From Scleropages formosus (taxonomy: Eukaryota > Chordata > Actinopteri > Osteoglossiformes > Osteoglossidae): DNA of 64,000 nt. The DNA is taken from assembly GCF_900964775.1 (NCBI RefSeq), contig NC_041829.1:19006215-19070214 (forward strand). The letters run 5' to 3'. The notes under the pieces are model-generated. The model saw only the letters and a list, made by a program, of their open reading frames with translations. It had not been told where the DNA came from and did not search any database. Position 1 is the stretch's first letter; every line of letters begins with the position of its first letter. Below are positions 10,212-22,197 of the stretch, piece after piece. The position numbers and the translations under genes are program-made.

Positions 10212-13143
10212 ATGGCCCGCACGTTTGTTTCCCTGCCGCTCTGCGTGGCGCCGCTTTGCGTGGCGCTGCTTTGCGCGCCGCTCGTGTGGAGCTCCTCTTG
10301 TCCATCGCAGTGCAGCTGCTTTTTCCACAAACTCAGTGACGGATCGAAGGCCAGGTAAGATGACAAAGTTCTCCCTCATCTTTTGCGTCTCAAGAAATGT
10401 TGCGGGGATATGCGCTCGTCTTCTTATAGTGCTGGAGACATAATAATTTCTCAGCATCTCCGCTATTTTCCTTTTTTTTTTTTTTTTTTTCCTGCAGCTC
10501 TTTGCTGAGTAAAGGATTAACTTCGCAGTGCTCTTTAATCTTCTTTATTTTTTTTTTCTTTAGCTCATGCACTAAAAGTCAGTTCTGCAGCAGTACTGTC
10601 ATTATCATTATTATTATTATTATTGCGCATGATGAAGAACGTAAACATTTACATGATTTAGTGCAATCTGCCATAGATAGGACCCTTCCTTCTACACATG
10701 ATTATTTTAACCACGTTTACATGTGTCGTCATGCACCTGCTGCCGTACGTTGACTCGTGCGATGCGTTTCTCGCGCGCTTGCAGGAGCGTCATCTGCAAC
10801 GATCCGGACATCGCGGCGATTCCCGCCAATTTTCCCGCCGACACGTCGAAACTTCGCATAGAGAAGACGGCGATCAAGAAGATCCCCGGTGAGACCTTCA
10901 GCTACCTGGGCGCTCTGGAATTCCTCTGGATGTCCTTCAACGCCTTGTCCTCGCTCAGCGTGGACGCCTTCCGTGGACTCTGCGCCCTGGAGGAGCTGCG
11001 CCTGGACGGGAACGCGCTCGCCTCCTTCCCGTGGGAGTGTCTCTCGGACACGCCGAGCCTCAGGCTCCTTGACGTACACAACAACAGAATCGCATCGATC
11101 CCCAGCGAAGCCACCGTTTACATGAAGAACCTCACCTACCTGGACCTTTCCAGCAACAGCCTGCTGACCGTACCCTCCGAGGTTCTCTCGACGTGGCTCG
11201 TGGTTAAACCATCTCAAGACATGGAAAACGCCAAGATGATCTTGGGTGAGGCTTTCGCCTCCACGTGCTTCACGTGGCTCGCTTCGTTTCTCTCATCGCT
11301 CCTTAGAGTGACGGTGGATCCGTCATGTCTGGGCCAACGTGTCCAGTAGGGCGGTTTGAGAGTTTGAGCTGGAAAAGATGGGCAATTCTAATGGCTTCAT
11401 GTATAATGTAATTATATACGTAATAGCGTTACGAGTATCAGTTGGTTAAAAATGCCCTTCGGATAAATGGGTCGGTAAATTAATGGTAATTTAACACAGA
11501 ATCCTGCTGCGAATATCCTACAGAAATGAGAGCGAGAAGAGGGCGTGCGGAAATTCAGGGATATTTTATTTTCGTGTCCGTGGTGTGAACGTGCCTTTTG
11601 TTGTCGTAGGTCTCCATGACAACCCCTGGATTTGCGACTGCCGGCTGTACGATCTGGTCCAGTTCCAGAAGTCGCCCTCCTCGCCCGTGGCCTTCATCGA
11701 CACCAGGCTGAGGTGCGCTGAGCCCGAGAGCCTCTCGGGGGTGCTGTTCAGCGATGCGGAGCTCAGGCGCTGCCAGGAGCCCAGGGTGCACACTGCCGTG
11801 GCCCGTGTCAAGAGCCCCGTGGGCAACAACGTTCTGCTGCGCTGCGGAACCATCGGCGTACCCATCCCGGAGCTCATCTGGAGGAGGGCCGACGGCAAGC
11901 CCACGAACGGCACAAGTAAGTCACGGCGAAGTTCAGCCAGCGCGACTCTTTCGCACCCGAGTTGCTTTGCGTAGCCGTGCCGTCGTAAATAAGAACAAGT
12001 AGACGGTGGACCGAAAGCAACTGAACACGTGGTTTGTACAGTTTCTCTATTTATTTCTTTATTTGCTTGTTGATCCTTGCAGTTCAGCAAGAAGTTTCCA
12101 AGGAGGGCATCATTTGGTCCATTTTAAGCGTACCTGCTGTTTCGTACCGTGACTCTGGGAAGTACATTTGCAAAGCGACGAACTTTGTTGGAAGCGCGGA
12201 TGCCATCATCTCCCTGATCATAACGGACGCGGTGAAATCCGACAACCAGACCGGCACCTCTAAACGCTCCAGAGGGAAGAAAACGAACGGCGTGGGCAAG
12301 GCTGCCTATCAGGAGAAATTGGTGGCGCGCTACATAGTGCCGACGGCCACCGACAAGAGGCCGAGCGTTGAACCGTACGGCTTCGCCGGACCTTACGCGA
12401 ACATCGAAAGCTACAGCACCACGGACGGCGCCTCGTACGAGCAGACGCCCGGCCCGACTAATTCGGACGCGCTGTTGGACCCGGAGAAGACGGTGCTCAG
12501 CAATCTCGCCGCCAACGCCTCGTCTCAGCAGCAGGACCCCGAGCGGAGGGTGGTCAGGTCGGTGAAGGTGATCGGCGACACCGACCACACCGTCTCCCTG
12601 AACTGGAGGGCACCCACTGCCAAAAACACCACCTCCTTCAGCGTGCTGTACGCGGTGTTCGGCGAGCGGGACATGCGCAGGATCAACGTCGGCCCGGGCA
12701 AGAACCGCATCACCATCGAAGGACTGGTGCCGAAGACTAAGTACATCGCTTGCGTGTGTGTCAAAGGGCTGATCCCCAAAAAGGAGCAGTGTGTAATCTT
12801 CTCAACGGACGAAGCGGCTAGTGCCAGCGGGACGCAGAAGCTGATTAATGTGGTCGTGATCACAGTTGCGTGCGTTATCGCGGTCCCTCTCACTCTCATT
12901 GTGTGCTGTGGGGCGCTGAAGCGGCGCCTGCAGAAACTGCTGGGCCGAAAGTCCAAGGACATCCAGGACTCGTACGTCACGTTCGAGACCCTGTCCCCTG
13001 GGACGAAGGCCAAAGGGCTGGAGGGCGAGTACCTCACCAGGCTGAACCCCGACGAATCCAACCGGCTCCTGTCGGCCAGGTCGAGCGTGGACTCCGAGGC
13101 GACCGCGAGGACCGAAGGACAGCCCAACGAGTACTTCTGCTGA
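10212..13143 (+). CDS. lrit1: LRIT1, leucine-rich repeat, Ig-like and transmembrane domain protein 1
   Basis: Four coding exons: 10212-10354, 10785-11245, 11610-11915, 12083-13143 (1,971 nt, 656 aa; human about 623). All junctions are GT-AG with matching phases. The protein has a signal peptide (to about residue 28), a cysteine-rich LRR cap (CPSQCSC), leucine-rich repeats to about residue 200, a C-terminal cap (DNPWICDCRLYDL), an Ig domain (about 260-350, LLRCG to YICKA), FN3 (about 459-550), one membrane span (about 557-581) and a cytoplasmic tail ending NEYFC as in the human protein. LRIT1 is a retinal photoreceptor synaptic membrane protein that tunes transmission to bipolar cells. The start is the first ATG giving a signal peptide. 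It lies in tandem with LRIT2, as in mammals. Confidence 0.96.
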
Positions 13144-13990
13144 TGAACTGTGGCGCGTGCGGGGATCTCGCCGAAAGGATGACTGGACAGCAGGCGGCGC
13201 GAGGGAGGTCGGACGTACGACCCAGTCGCAGTTCAGAGGCCCACGAGACGGACATCTTCACTAATGAAGTTCTGACCCGCCTCGGAGACGCTCCGGGCTG
13301 CACCCGTGTCCTCGGGACTTAGCGCTCAGCTGCAGGACGTCTCCGCCGCCGCTTCGTGCGGGATACCCACGTACCAAACGCACGCGCGATGCGTCCTAAT
13401 GAAAATGATACAGGATCCCTATTGCGTTGTACTCGTTACATTGTTTTTGCGCACCATTTAAAGTTTTTAAACGGTGTCCAGGTTTTTTATTTGTGCTTGT
13501 GTGCCTGTGTGTGTGCGCGCGTGTACACAATCATACTGGCATTTTTATACCGCTTAGGCATCAGGTTGCACTCTTGAATTAAATGGAAATCGGGAACCTG
13601 CTGTCCGATGACGGCACTTCACGCAAACGGCTCTTGGAGGAGCGTGTGTGGGACAAGCTCTCGATGGCATTTCAAATCGCACCTTGGACCATTTGTAAGC
13701 GTACGTTGTACGATTGTTTTTTAACGGTATATATTGAAGTTAATGTGCCAGGTGTAATACCCTGGTTAAAACAAACTGCACTCACGTCTGTGATATTTAA
13801 GAACTTACGAAAATGCAAGCGCTATATTATGTGATGTTAAAATCTATAAAATGTTATTTTTCTTTCATTTCAGTTTTGCCAGGGCTACAAACCAATAAGA
13901 AACACTGTATATAATGTATATTCTGTGTATTTCGTTTCGGGGATGTAAGGGTGCTGAAATTCATGAAATAAATTTTCTTTTGATATACGA
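13144..13990 (+). other. LRIT1 3' untranslated region
   Basis: From the stop codon to just past the AATAAA at 13967-13972, about 830 bp with no coding. It becomes AT-rich toward the end, as is usual before a polyadenylation site. No nearer AATAAA is seen. Confidence 0.6.
13967..13972 (+). terminator. Polyadenylation signal AATAAA for LRIT1
   Basis: AATAAA on the plus strand followed by a T-rich stretch, the first such signal downstream of the LRIT1 stop codon. Confidence 0.6.
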
Positions 13991-14242
13991 CTGACCTTTA
14001 TTTCAGCCAACTGTACGTTTAGCTAAAAGAAATGACCGCCTTTTAAATTTTCTTCCGTTTTAATGTTTAACCTGACGTTTCACCTCGTGCACAAATTACC
14101 AGCGAGTGATGCCGATCAGCACCGGTGTTCGCCATGTTGTTAGAGGATGGGATGTGGAGGGAAGATGCCTTCAAATGAGTAAATTATCGACAATTTTTTT
14201 TTTTTTTTTTCTTCAGGCTAACATATTGTTAGGCCCACAAAC

Positions 14243-14446
14243 ACACACACATTTTCAGAACCGCTTGTCCCAGACGGGGTCGCGGGGAACCGGAGCCCAC
14301 CTGGTAACACAGGGCGAAGGGACACACCCAGGACGGGACGGGACGCGACGCCAGTCCGTTGCAAGGCACCCCAAGCGGGACTCGAACCCCAGACCCACCG
14401 GAGAGCAGGACCATGGGCCAACCCACCGCACCACCACACCCCCCGG
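14243..14446 (-). mobile_element. tRNA-headed SINE, reverse orientation
   Basis: Same family as 9343-9549, inverted: the AC-rich tail is on the left and the tRNA-like head on the right (B-box complement GGGACTCGAACCCC). It is flanked by an imperfect duplication, GGCCCACAAAC on the left and GGCCTACAAAC on the right, which marks it as a separate retroposition event between LRIT1 and LRIT2. Confidence 0.85.
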
Positions 14447-14455
14447 CCTACAAAC

Positions 14456-15159
14456 AAAACCTATTAATTATGCTATATTCTTTAATAAGGGAAAGTCAAT
14501 AACAAGGAAAATCTTTTGCATCACGGAAAAAAGTAGGCTCTTCTGTTTCAATTGGAAAAAATTAAGTTTCTTTACTTACGCTGTTTCCGTTCGCTTTTCT
14601 GTTTGGAAAGCAGCTTGTTGGATTACATTTTTCAGTTTACTCCTTAATATTACCATTTGCCACTACATTTTCTTCTAGAACAACATAAGTGGACATTTTA
14701 AAAAGCAGTTTCATGTAATTTTCAAAAACACATTGCTAATGGCTTTTGACACACACACACACATTTCACAATAGTTTAATGCCCAGTTTTCTTACTACTA
14801 GGGGGTTCTGTTATCGTCACGCAGTATTTTCAGTGCCTATTAAATGAAATTAGGCCAATCAAATAAAAAAAAAAATGGGAAACTAAATACGGCCATACAT
14901 TGAATTAGGGTGTGTGTGATATTTTAGAAAGTCCTATTTTCTTCTATCAAAACAGAAATACCCCTTTTCGTTGCCATTGATGAAAATGTAACTCGGTGAT
15001 CAGAGCGTCTTGTTTATTACTAAAAATACAGACTTCCGGTCTATTTGGTGTCTTAAGGATTGCGTCAAGGAAGATTACAGATAATAGGCTTTAGTCGACC
15101 GAACCGGTGGACATGTCCTGTGAGCACAGTCTTCTTCACATGCATCCTTTTAAAGGAGT
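14456..15159. other. LRIT1-LRIT2 intergenic spacer
   Basis: AT-rich spacer with a short AC run near 14751 and no recognised repeat or coding frame. The final 100-200 bp presumably holds the LRIT2 promoter and 5' UTR; no TATA box can be assigned with confidence. Confidence 0.4.
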
Positions 15160-16980
15160 ATGGGAGCCCTTTATACCCTCTTAATTACATATTTCATTAG
15201 TTTCCAAGTGAGTTCAGGTTCTGCCTTTTGCGTGTCCGGATGCTCCTGCACAAATGACGGACTGGGGAGGTAAGTGCATCCGTCAGGTGCAGTAAAACGA
15301 ACCCCGACTGAAGCTCGTGAGATGTTGGCGTACAGAGAAAGTGCAATTGTGTCAGTGGGTTATGATGTTTGCATCAATGTACGAGAATCTTATTCAGCTC
15401 GAGGCTCTTAAAATCAAGTCTTAGATTAGTTCTCAGCAGTATTACGTTGTTTTTCAGTTTATTAACTCATCGAACGAGTGTGTTTAATTAGCTCGATCGT
15501 TCCGCTCTGATTATCGTGACCTTATGATTCGTCGTCAGTCTCGGTTCTGTCCGTGTCCTCCTCTTGCGGGATATATATCTCAGATACGTATTTATATCCG
15601 CTTCTGTTCGTGTGTAAGGAATAAGAAAATGCGTCTCGATAAATTTGCCCTGTTCGTTCCCAGGTCCCTGCTTTGTATGGAAACCGCCCTAAGAAGAGTC
15701 CCGGAAAACATCCCTTCGGATTTCGTAAAAATCCGCATCGAGAACTCCCACCTGACCGAACTGCCTCGGGGGTCGTTCCTCGGAGTCGGTGCCTTGGAGT
15801 TCCTCTGGCTCAACTTCAACAACATCACCGTCATGAACATGAAGAGCCTGGAGGGCCTGAGCAACCTGACGGAGCTGCGGCTGCAGGGCAACAAACTCAG
15901 TTCGGTACCATGGACAGCGTTCCACGACACGCCGAATCTGAGAATTCTGGACCTGAAACACAACCGTCTTGATGTCCTCCCAGAAAACGCGCTGAGACAT
16001 TTACCAGGGCTGACCTACTTAGACTTATCCTTCAATAAGCTTACTGTTATATCTAGGGACGTCTTCCTCAACTGGCCTCTGTATCAGGGGCCAGAGAGAC
16101 ATGGCAAACGGGAGGACGGTGCCGCCAACGTCGTTCTGGCGCTCCACGACAACCCTTGGCTGTGCGACTGCCGCCTGAAAGGTTTCGTCGAGTTCATCAG
16201 ATCTGTCAGCCCTCCCATTATTCTCATGAACTCGTACTTAACCTGCTCGGGTCCTGGAGTCAGAGCCGGCAAGTTTTTCCACGAAGTCGAGATAAAGACG
16301 TGCGCGAAGCCGGTGGCCACCGCGCCACTGACGAACATAACTCGTCCGCTGGGGGTCAACGTTACGCTAACGTGTGTCATTAGTGGGAGGCCCGACCCGG
16401 TGGTCCAGTGGACATACGGCTTGAAGATCATACGAGGGTTTACTGGTAAGAGTCGATCGTTTTTTCTTTACAAGTACTATTCGAACTGTGTGAAGGCAAA
16501 GCCCTTCAGTTCCTCTCTTGCCTAAAAAGTCATGTATGTGGTTCTCAGAAGTTGGATCTGACTGCTTGGCAGTTCCACTTAAATTTTAACCATAGAATCA
16601 GGGAACTGGGCCACCAGGTGGTGTAGTGGTTGCAGCCACTGCCTTCCATTTAAAGAAGCAAGGTTAGAATCCCTGCTCCTTCTGTAGTATCCTTGAACAG
16701 GGTACTAACCCTCCACTGCTGCATTAAAAATTACCCAGCTGTATAAATGGGTAAGTAATTGTAAGTACCTTAATGCTGTAAATCACTTTGGAGAAAAGTG
16801 TCACCTAAATGAATAAATGTAATTCATATCGTACAAATTCTTGGCTGTATAATTGGGCAAATCACAGTAAGTAGCTCGGGGTAAAAACGTAACATCGTAA
16901 TCTGGTTTAGAGAAAAGTATCATCGAAATTAATAATTAATCACAGAAGGGATGCTGTTCACTAGATGTGAACGCGTTGTG

Positions 16981-17034
<54 letters not shown>

Positions 17035-17885
17035 TAAGTTTCCGAATACTGAATTAATTTTTTTCCGATCTGTTCATCCCAGAGTCACAGACCCAGGTGG
17101 ATGAAGACACCTTCAAGTCGGAATTAGTGATTCCTTCGCTCCATCTGGCCGACCGCGGCGTCTACACCTGCGCCGCGAACAACTTCATCGGAAACTCCTC
17201 CTCCAGCATCTTGGTGAACATCAAGGCCCCCAACTCCTCATCGCCGCTGTCGCCCAGCTTCCCCCTCGCTTCGGCCGAGGAAAACGTCTACATAGACATC
17301 CGCATCGCCAAGCAGACCGTGTACGGCATCACCCTGGAGTGGTACGCCGTGACAGAGAACCCGGCTGAAACCTGGTACACCATCCACTTCGGCAAGTTCG
17401 AAGCTGCCAGGAAGGAACTGATCTACATCGGCCCCGGGATCAACAGCTACTCGGTCACCGACCTGCTGCCCGTCACCAAGTACGAGGTCTGCGTCACGCT
17501 GAAGAACCAGGCTCCCAGGAGCGGCCAGTGCGTCGTCTTCATGACCGGCAGCGACATCAGCGAGCTGGAGCAGCGCGAGAAGCTCATCCACATCATCGTG
17601 ATCGTGTGCGCCATGGTGCTGGCCGTACCCGCCGGCATGTACGCCTGCACCACGGAGACCCGCTTCCGCTGCTTGGACCGCTGCGCCGAGGCCTGCAAGA
17701 GGCGCCGGTCCACCCAGAAGAACCCGAAGCCGGGCGAGAGGCAGGGCACCTTCGACAGCCTGCAAGCCGGAAGCGACGAAGGCCTGTGCAGGGACTCCAA
17801 CGAGGACAGGAGGACGAGGAGGCGCTCGGAGGACAAGACAACGAGGGCCAAGACCGACCAAAGGAACGCTGCTGAACTCTACTGA
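15160..17885 (+). CDS. lrit2: LRIT2, leucine-rich repeat, Ig-like and transmembrane domain protein 2
   Basis: Three coding exons: 15160-15269, 15664-16445, 17083-17885 (1,695 nt, 564 aa; human about 550, also three exons). The short first exon encodes a signal peptide ([15 protein letters not shown]...) and the LRR N-terminal cap FCVSGCSC, matching human FCLPGCTC, and ends AG|GTAAGTG in the phase needed by exon 2. Then come leucine-rich repeats ([11 protein letters not shown]), a C-terminal cap near residue 197 ([13 protein letters not shown]), an Ig domain completed across exons 2-3 (VYTCAANN), FN3, a membrane span near 463-485 and a basic tail. LRIT2 is an eye-expressed relative of LRIT1 and LRIT3 with a less certain role, probably synaptic organisation. 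Alternative acceptors two bases away in exon 3 would give an early stop. Confidence 0.95.
16611..16822 (+). mobile_element. SINE with LINE-like 3' tail in LRIT2 intron 2
   Basis: A tRNA-like head (GTGGTGTAGTGGTTGCAGCC; AGGTTAGAATCCC) is followed by a body (TATCCTTGAACAGGGTACT) and the tail ACTTTGGAGAAAAGTGTC ... AAATGAATAAATGTAA. The same tail ends the LINE fragments at 44830-45243, 55543-56120 and 60865-61430. Confidence 0.8.
16984..17033 (+). repeat. (TG)25 microsatellite in LRIT2 intron 2
   Basis: An uninterrupted TG run of about 50 bases, ending some 50 bases upstream of the LRIT2 exon 3 acceptor. It is likely polymorphic in length. Confidence 0.95.
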
Positions 17886-18450
17886 TCGCGGCAAATCGCG
17901 ACTATTTATGGACCGGTAACAGCAAAACGTGTCGTAGCCCCAGTCGTTCAAGCGCGCAGTTGCTGAGAAATGTCTTGTGCATCGTGCGTACGGCCTCGGG
18001 AACGCGTGCGCGTTTAGCCGTCGTCCGCGTTAAAAAGGCCTTCGTTCCGCATGTGGTGGAAGAGCACACGTCGTTATCTGAATGTACTTACCGCATTTGA
18101 ACATTTGTTAAATCTGATACATCTTAAGAAAAACGTAACTTTTCTCTTGTTTGTAAAACTAAATGCGTGCACACATACATCCACGTCTCCGTACGTAGAA
18201 ACGTAACTACGCATATACGTGAAGTTTTTTCCTTTTTGTGGATCTGAAAAGTGTGCGGTGTGTAGGAGCGTGTAGGAATATAAGCGAAGGTCGTGAGGTC
18301 AAACGCATTCGTTGTGAAAGAACGAAAAACGTTTTTGTACCAAGTAATAGCACGGTCGTGTCACTGGAAAGAGACGCTTGGCAGACGTTGCGATTTCGCG
18401 ATGCGAGAAATGTCATCGAACGGTAATAAAACTCTCACATGTCGATGTAA
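17886..18450 (+). other. LRIT2 3' untranslated region with AATAAA at 18425
   Basis: Non-coding sequence after the LRIT2 stop codon. The first plus-strand AATAAA is at 18425-18430 (GGTAATAAAAC), which would give a 3' UTR of about 550 bp. Another AATAAA occurs near 18616. Confidence 0.5.
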
Positions 18451-18629
18451 AAAGTGTAACTCAGCTGTAACAAAAAACAGGTCATTATTAAATAGAGTAT
18501 CACAGGTACGAGTTTCTGAAATGTGTTCCATGTGACATTCGGTGAAATGTACTCCCATACTAACAATTTGTGTTGTTTAGGATGGATAGCGTATAATTTG
18601 TTTAAGATTGGGATTAATAAAGGTGTTAA

Positions 18630-18708
18630 CTGTGTTGCCGGGTTGGCTCCGGTTCCCCGTGACCCCCTATGGGACAAGCGGTTCTCAAAATGTGTGTGTG
18701 TGTGTGTG
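18630..18708 (+). mobile_element. 3' fragment of the tRNA-headed SINE
   Basis: Only the last 80 bp of the SINE is present (GTGTTGCCGGGTTGGCTCC, GGGACAAGCGGTTC, then TG repeat). The tRNA head is missing, consistent with 5' truncation at insertion. Confidence 0.8.
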
Positions 18709-18709
18709 T

Positions 18710-21700
18710 AGTTCGTCTGATAAGCTGCCTGTGCGGCACTTACAGCTATTAGTGACGAAGTCGTCGTTCGTGCGTTTGTCTGACGCGGCCCGCCCCCGGT
18801 TGCCGGCATCCGCCGATTCCCTCGGAGCCAGAAATGTTTGCATTCACTCAGGGTTTTTAGTGACGTTTTAACGGGGGGAATTAAGCCTGGATTAGGAGGA
18901 CTCTATGGCTGTATTTTCCAAAGAGCTCAACCCAGTTTTTTGCAGATCAAAGCCCATCAGGCTCAGCAGAGTCAGTCCACGGCATCGGAGCCCCTCGCTG
19001 CCCTCGGCCCAGCGGGCAGGAAGCGACGCTCCGTCTTTGGGTTGTGCCTCTCGCCCTTCCGTCCTGCTGCGAGCAGAGAGTCTTTTCCTCTCTGCAAGTA
19101 AGGACACCCGAGAGCTCCTTCATCTCAAACGATGAGCACCGAGGACCCCCGGCGTGCGCTCTGCAAGTTGCACGAGAGCTCTCGTCCGAAATTTGTACGC
19201 GTTTTTTTGACGTTGGGAGCCTCCCTCGGGACAAACCCGCACTGCGTTTCACGACATTTTTTCATTCGCTCAGATGACTTGATTTTATTGTGTCAAAAAA
19301 GTCAGAACACCGTCGTAGACATTTTTTGACTCATGTAATCATGTAAACATGTGCATTGGAATAGATGGAGCAATAAATAAATAAATAGTTAAATAAAGAT
19401 TTTTTTGTGACTTCCTAAAACAGACCTGATCAAGGTTTGGTGTATCACTCACTCAACATCACACATTTGTAGTAACCTCATGTCCTTGTCAGGGTCACCG
19501 TGGTCCAGAGCCTATGCTCGAGGCACCGAACTCTAGCTAGGAGGGCCAGTCTGTTGCAAAGGTTAGGGATATTTTCAAGAAATTTCCCATCAAGAAACCT
19601 TATTGACTTAAAGAAAACGTAATGCGATATGGCTCTGGTGTTCCACGTTACCATCGTGAGGCTGAACACAAACCGATGCGGTTGTGCACCGCTGTCTTGA
19701 CATCGTTTGGGAAGAATGAGCAACGAGACAACGGAAAATGACGCGATTTACTTATCAAAATAATGGATACAAAGACAACACTGAAATCACATGCAAGTTC
19801 TTCACATGCACATCACAAAATTCTGTTGCTGTCGTGAAACAATATTAATGCCGTGATACTCGCATTCTGTACATGTGCCGATTATTACTATCAGCAACTA
19901 AATATAGCCACCCTTAAATATAGCATTGAATATTTATATTGGAAGTGAGCACAGAGACATACAAATACAGCATGCAAATGAGATATAATATTTTACCTCT
20001 ATTTTGACGCACAAGTCAGTATGTATTTTCCCCAAGAAGTGTCTCAGCACCACCTCGACGCTGTCGTTACAAACCGAAACATCCGAAACGTTCAAGTTCG
20101 CGTGATTCTCGCGACAGCGTGCAACACCGAACGTGTGTCCTTGCAGGAACGTGCTTTCGAGATGTCGGCAAATGACGGAAAACCTCGAGGTCGGCTGGTG
20201 CTAGGCTTGTAATAAATGCAGACGAAGGTTACGAGACGACTCATGCGCGTGGAAGAAAGTTCCAGACTGAGGGAACATTCCCATAGCCTGCAGGGACTGC
20301 GCCCCGTGTCCTGGCTACAGGCTGCGGAAGGAGCAAGCGGCTACGTTTGAAACGCCAAGCGACTGAAAACACCGCACAGTCACAGAAGAAGCACAGCGAA
20401 CCTAATGAGTTCTGGGTCAGCCGGCAAATTTCAACACAAGGCCTTGCTGCAGAAAACGTGTCCATTGGTCTGAAGAATCTACCATGTAAAGGTACTGCTT
20501 TCCGAAGGATCGCGAGTGCTCGCGTATTAGAAACGTCACAGAAACGTGTTGCGGACGTTCCGTCTCAACATGCTGGACAAACGGAGCCTCTGTCAACATC
20601 ACACGCCGGAGGAAGTCCATTTCAGTGAAAATATGGTACGCGACTCTGGTGCTTTTCATTCGTCGCGTGTGATGTCCGGAAGGTCGTCTGAGCACAGATC
20701 TGTAATTGTCTGCTTAGCTCTGGCCTCGTGTTGAGAAGCGCTCATCTGAAACCGCGCTACTTTTGTAACCCCTGTGTTCGGGGGTCGGGAACGTTGCCGT
20801 ACTCTGTGGGCCTCGTTTGAAAACGACGGTTATTTGTTGTGCGAATGAGATGCGCTCCCTTATTTACAAATTGGAGGCAATAAGTGTGGATGTCAAATTA
20901 TGTGCCTTATTTGATCAAAATTATTGTGCTTCGGTGTATCTCCGAAAGTCACATGTGCTGTAATAGCTGTCGCAGAGATAGTCGTAACAATATTTGGACT
21001 GTTTATCATGTTTAATGACTGAGCTTACGTAAAGTTGATCTGTGGAGCGGATTTGTGATTTTCTTATCTAGTGATCTTATTATCCAAGTATATTTTTTTA
21101 CATCTGTGTCACTGCGTGAGAGGAACGCGCTATAAAATTAATTGAATTGAATTAAATATTTAGTCGGAACCCCAACGCCCTTCTCCAGCCACTCTGTGTG
21201 TGGAACGCGAACACACATTTCGCATAGCAAACACTTTAAATGTTACGTGATATTCCGAGTATAACGTAGCTTCACGTGTTCAGAAACGCAATATTCAGAT
21301 CGCACCGAAACGCACTGCTCTTGAAATTTGTAAAAGAGAGCATCGATTTAGAGTGAAGTCGCTGAAATTCGACTGAGATCAAAAGAAACGCACAGAACCC
21401 GATGAGAAACTAAACTCGAAATTAACTTTCTAAAGCAGCCTTCCAGCCTAAACATGAAATAAAAAACTTGTAATGGAAATTTTTCAGAAAAGTCTCATAA
21501 AAATATATATATATACAAATACGCGATAAAACGAAACTTTCAAAGTGATGATTAAGACACGAATTTAAGTCCCCGTATGCTCGTTTTTCTTTTGACTCTC
21601 GGTGGTTTCCAGAAGAGGGCAGTGCGGTGTGTGGACTGGTTGTCAAGACTCTCGCGTCAAATCGTGAGGTTTTTCTCTTGGGAACAGTGTAATTCTGAAG

Positions 21701-22109
21701 GAAGGAATGTACCAAATGCTCTATCCGTGGCTTGAGAAGAAGTGAAACTACATTTCGTCACGAATTCATTGTGGCCTCCGATGGAGAGAGTCTAGCGATA
21801 GCTAAGCCGTGTGCCGTGTTATCACTCGGCGAGTGACGCTCAAAGTGATGCTACCCGACATTGCTCTGACATTACAAGTGCACAACATTCACACCTTGTA
21901 CCGGCGGACAGTGTTGATCTTGGGTTCAGATGGGGTTAGCTACCTCAAGAATCTCTTGAACTGAGCAGCCTTTGGAAAGCTTAACCGACACTCTCCTAAG
22001 AGGTTTGGACGGTGGGTGCAGAAACAGTCCTGCCAGATGGGACCTCGACTACTCGTTTAGGCTAACATTTCTCATTGAGCCACAGCATTACCTGCAGGAA
22101 TAACGTTGT
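18710..22109. other. Convergent intergenic region between LRIT2 and CDHR1
   Basis: About 3.4 kb between two genes that end toward each other. It has no convincing exon. A short fragment near 19478-19560 matches the family seen at 42180-42250, 52478-52560 and 56340-56460 (CACCGTGGTCCAGAGCCT), a dispersed repeat remnant. The stretch near 20020-20800 is richer in CpG but shows no gene structure. The rest is unremarkable. Confidence 0.45.
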
Positions 22110-22115
22110 TTTATT
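22110..22115 (-). terminator. Polyadenylation signal AATAAA for CDHR1
   Basis: Minus-strand AATAAA about 85 bases after the CDHR1 stop codon. This would give a very short 3' UTR for the long isoform. It is the nearest signal, but use is inferred. Confidence 0.5.
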
Positions 22116-22197
22116 CCAGAAAACACGGATATCCAGAGATGCGTGCGGATCCAGTCATCCACCCATCTGCCCACCGGTCTAGCGTCGATAAAGGGGT

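Noticed and set aside
10729-11217. Long minus-strand frame antisense to LRIT1 exon 2
   Set aside because: Shadow of a GC-rich coding exon; the plus strand encodes recognisable leucine-rich repeats.
12525-13127. 200-codon minus-strand frame opposite LRIT1 exon 4
   Set aside because: Antisense shadow of the Ig/FN3/transmembrane exon.
15524-15663. Upstream start for LRIT2 within the open frame before exon 2
   Set aside because: The frame upstream of 15664 is intron sequence: it lacks a signal peptide, and the AG at 15662-15663 with the matching 15160-15269 exon restores the conserved N-terminus.
17238-17951. 237-codon minus-strand frame opposite LRIT2 exon 3
   Set aside because: Antisense shadow with low-complexity composition; LRIT2 homology is on the plus strand.
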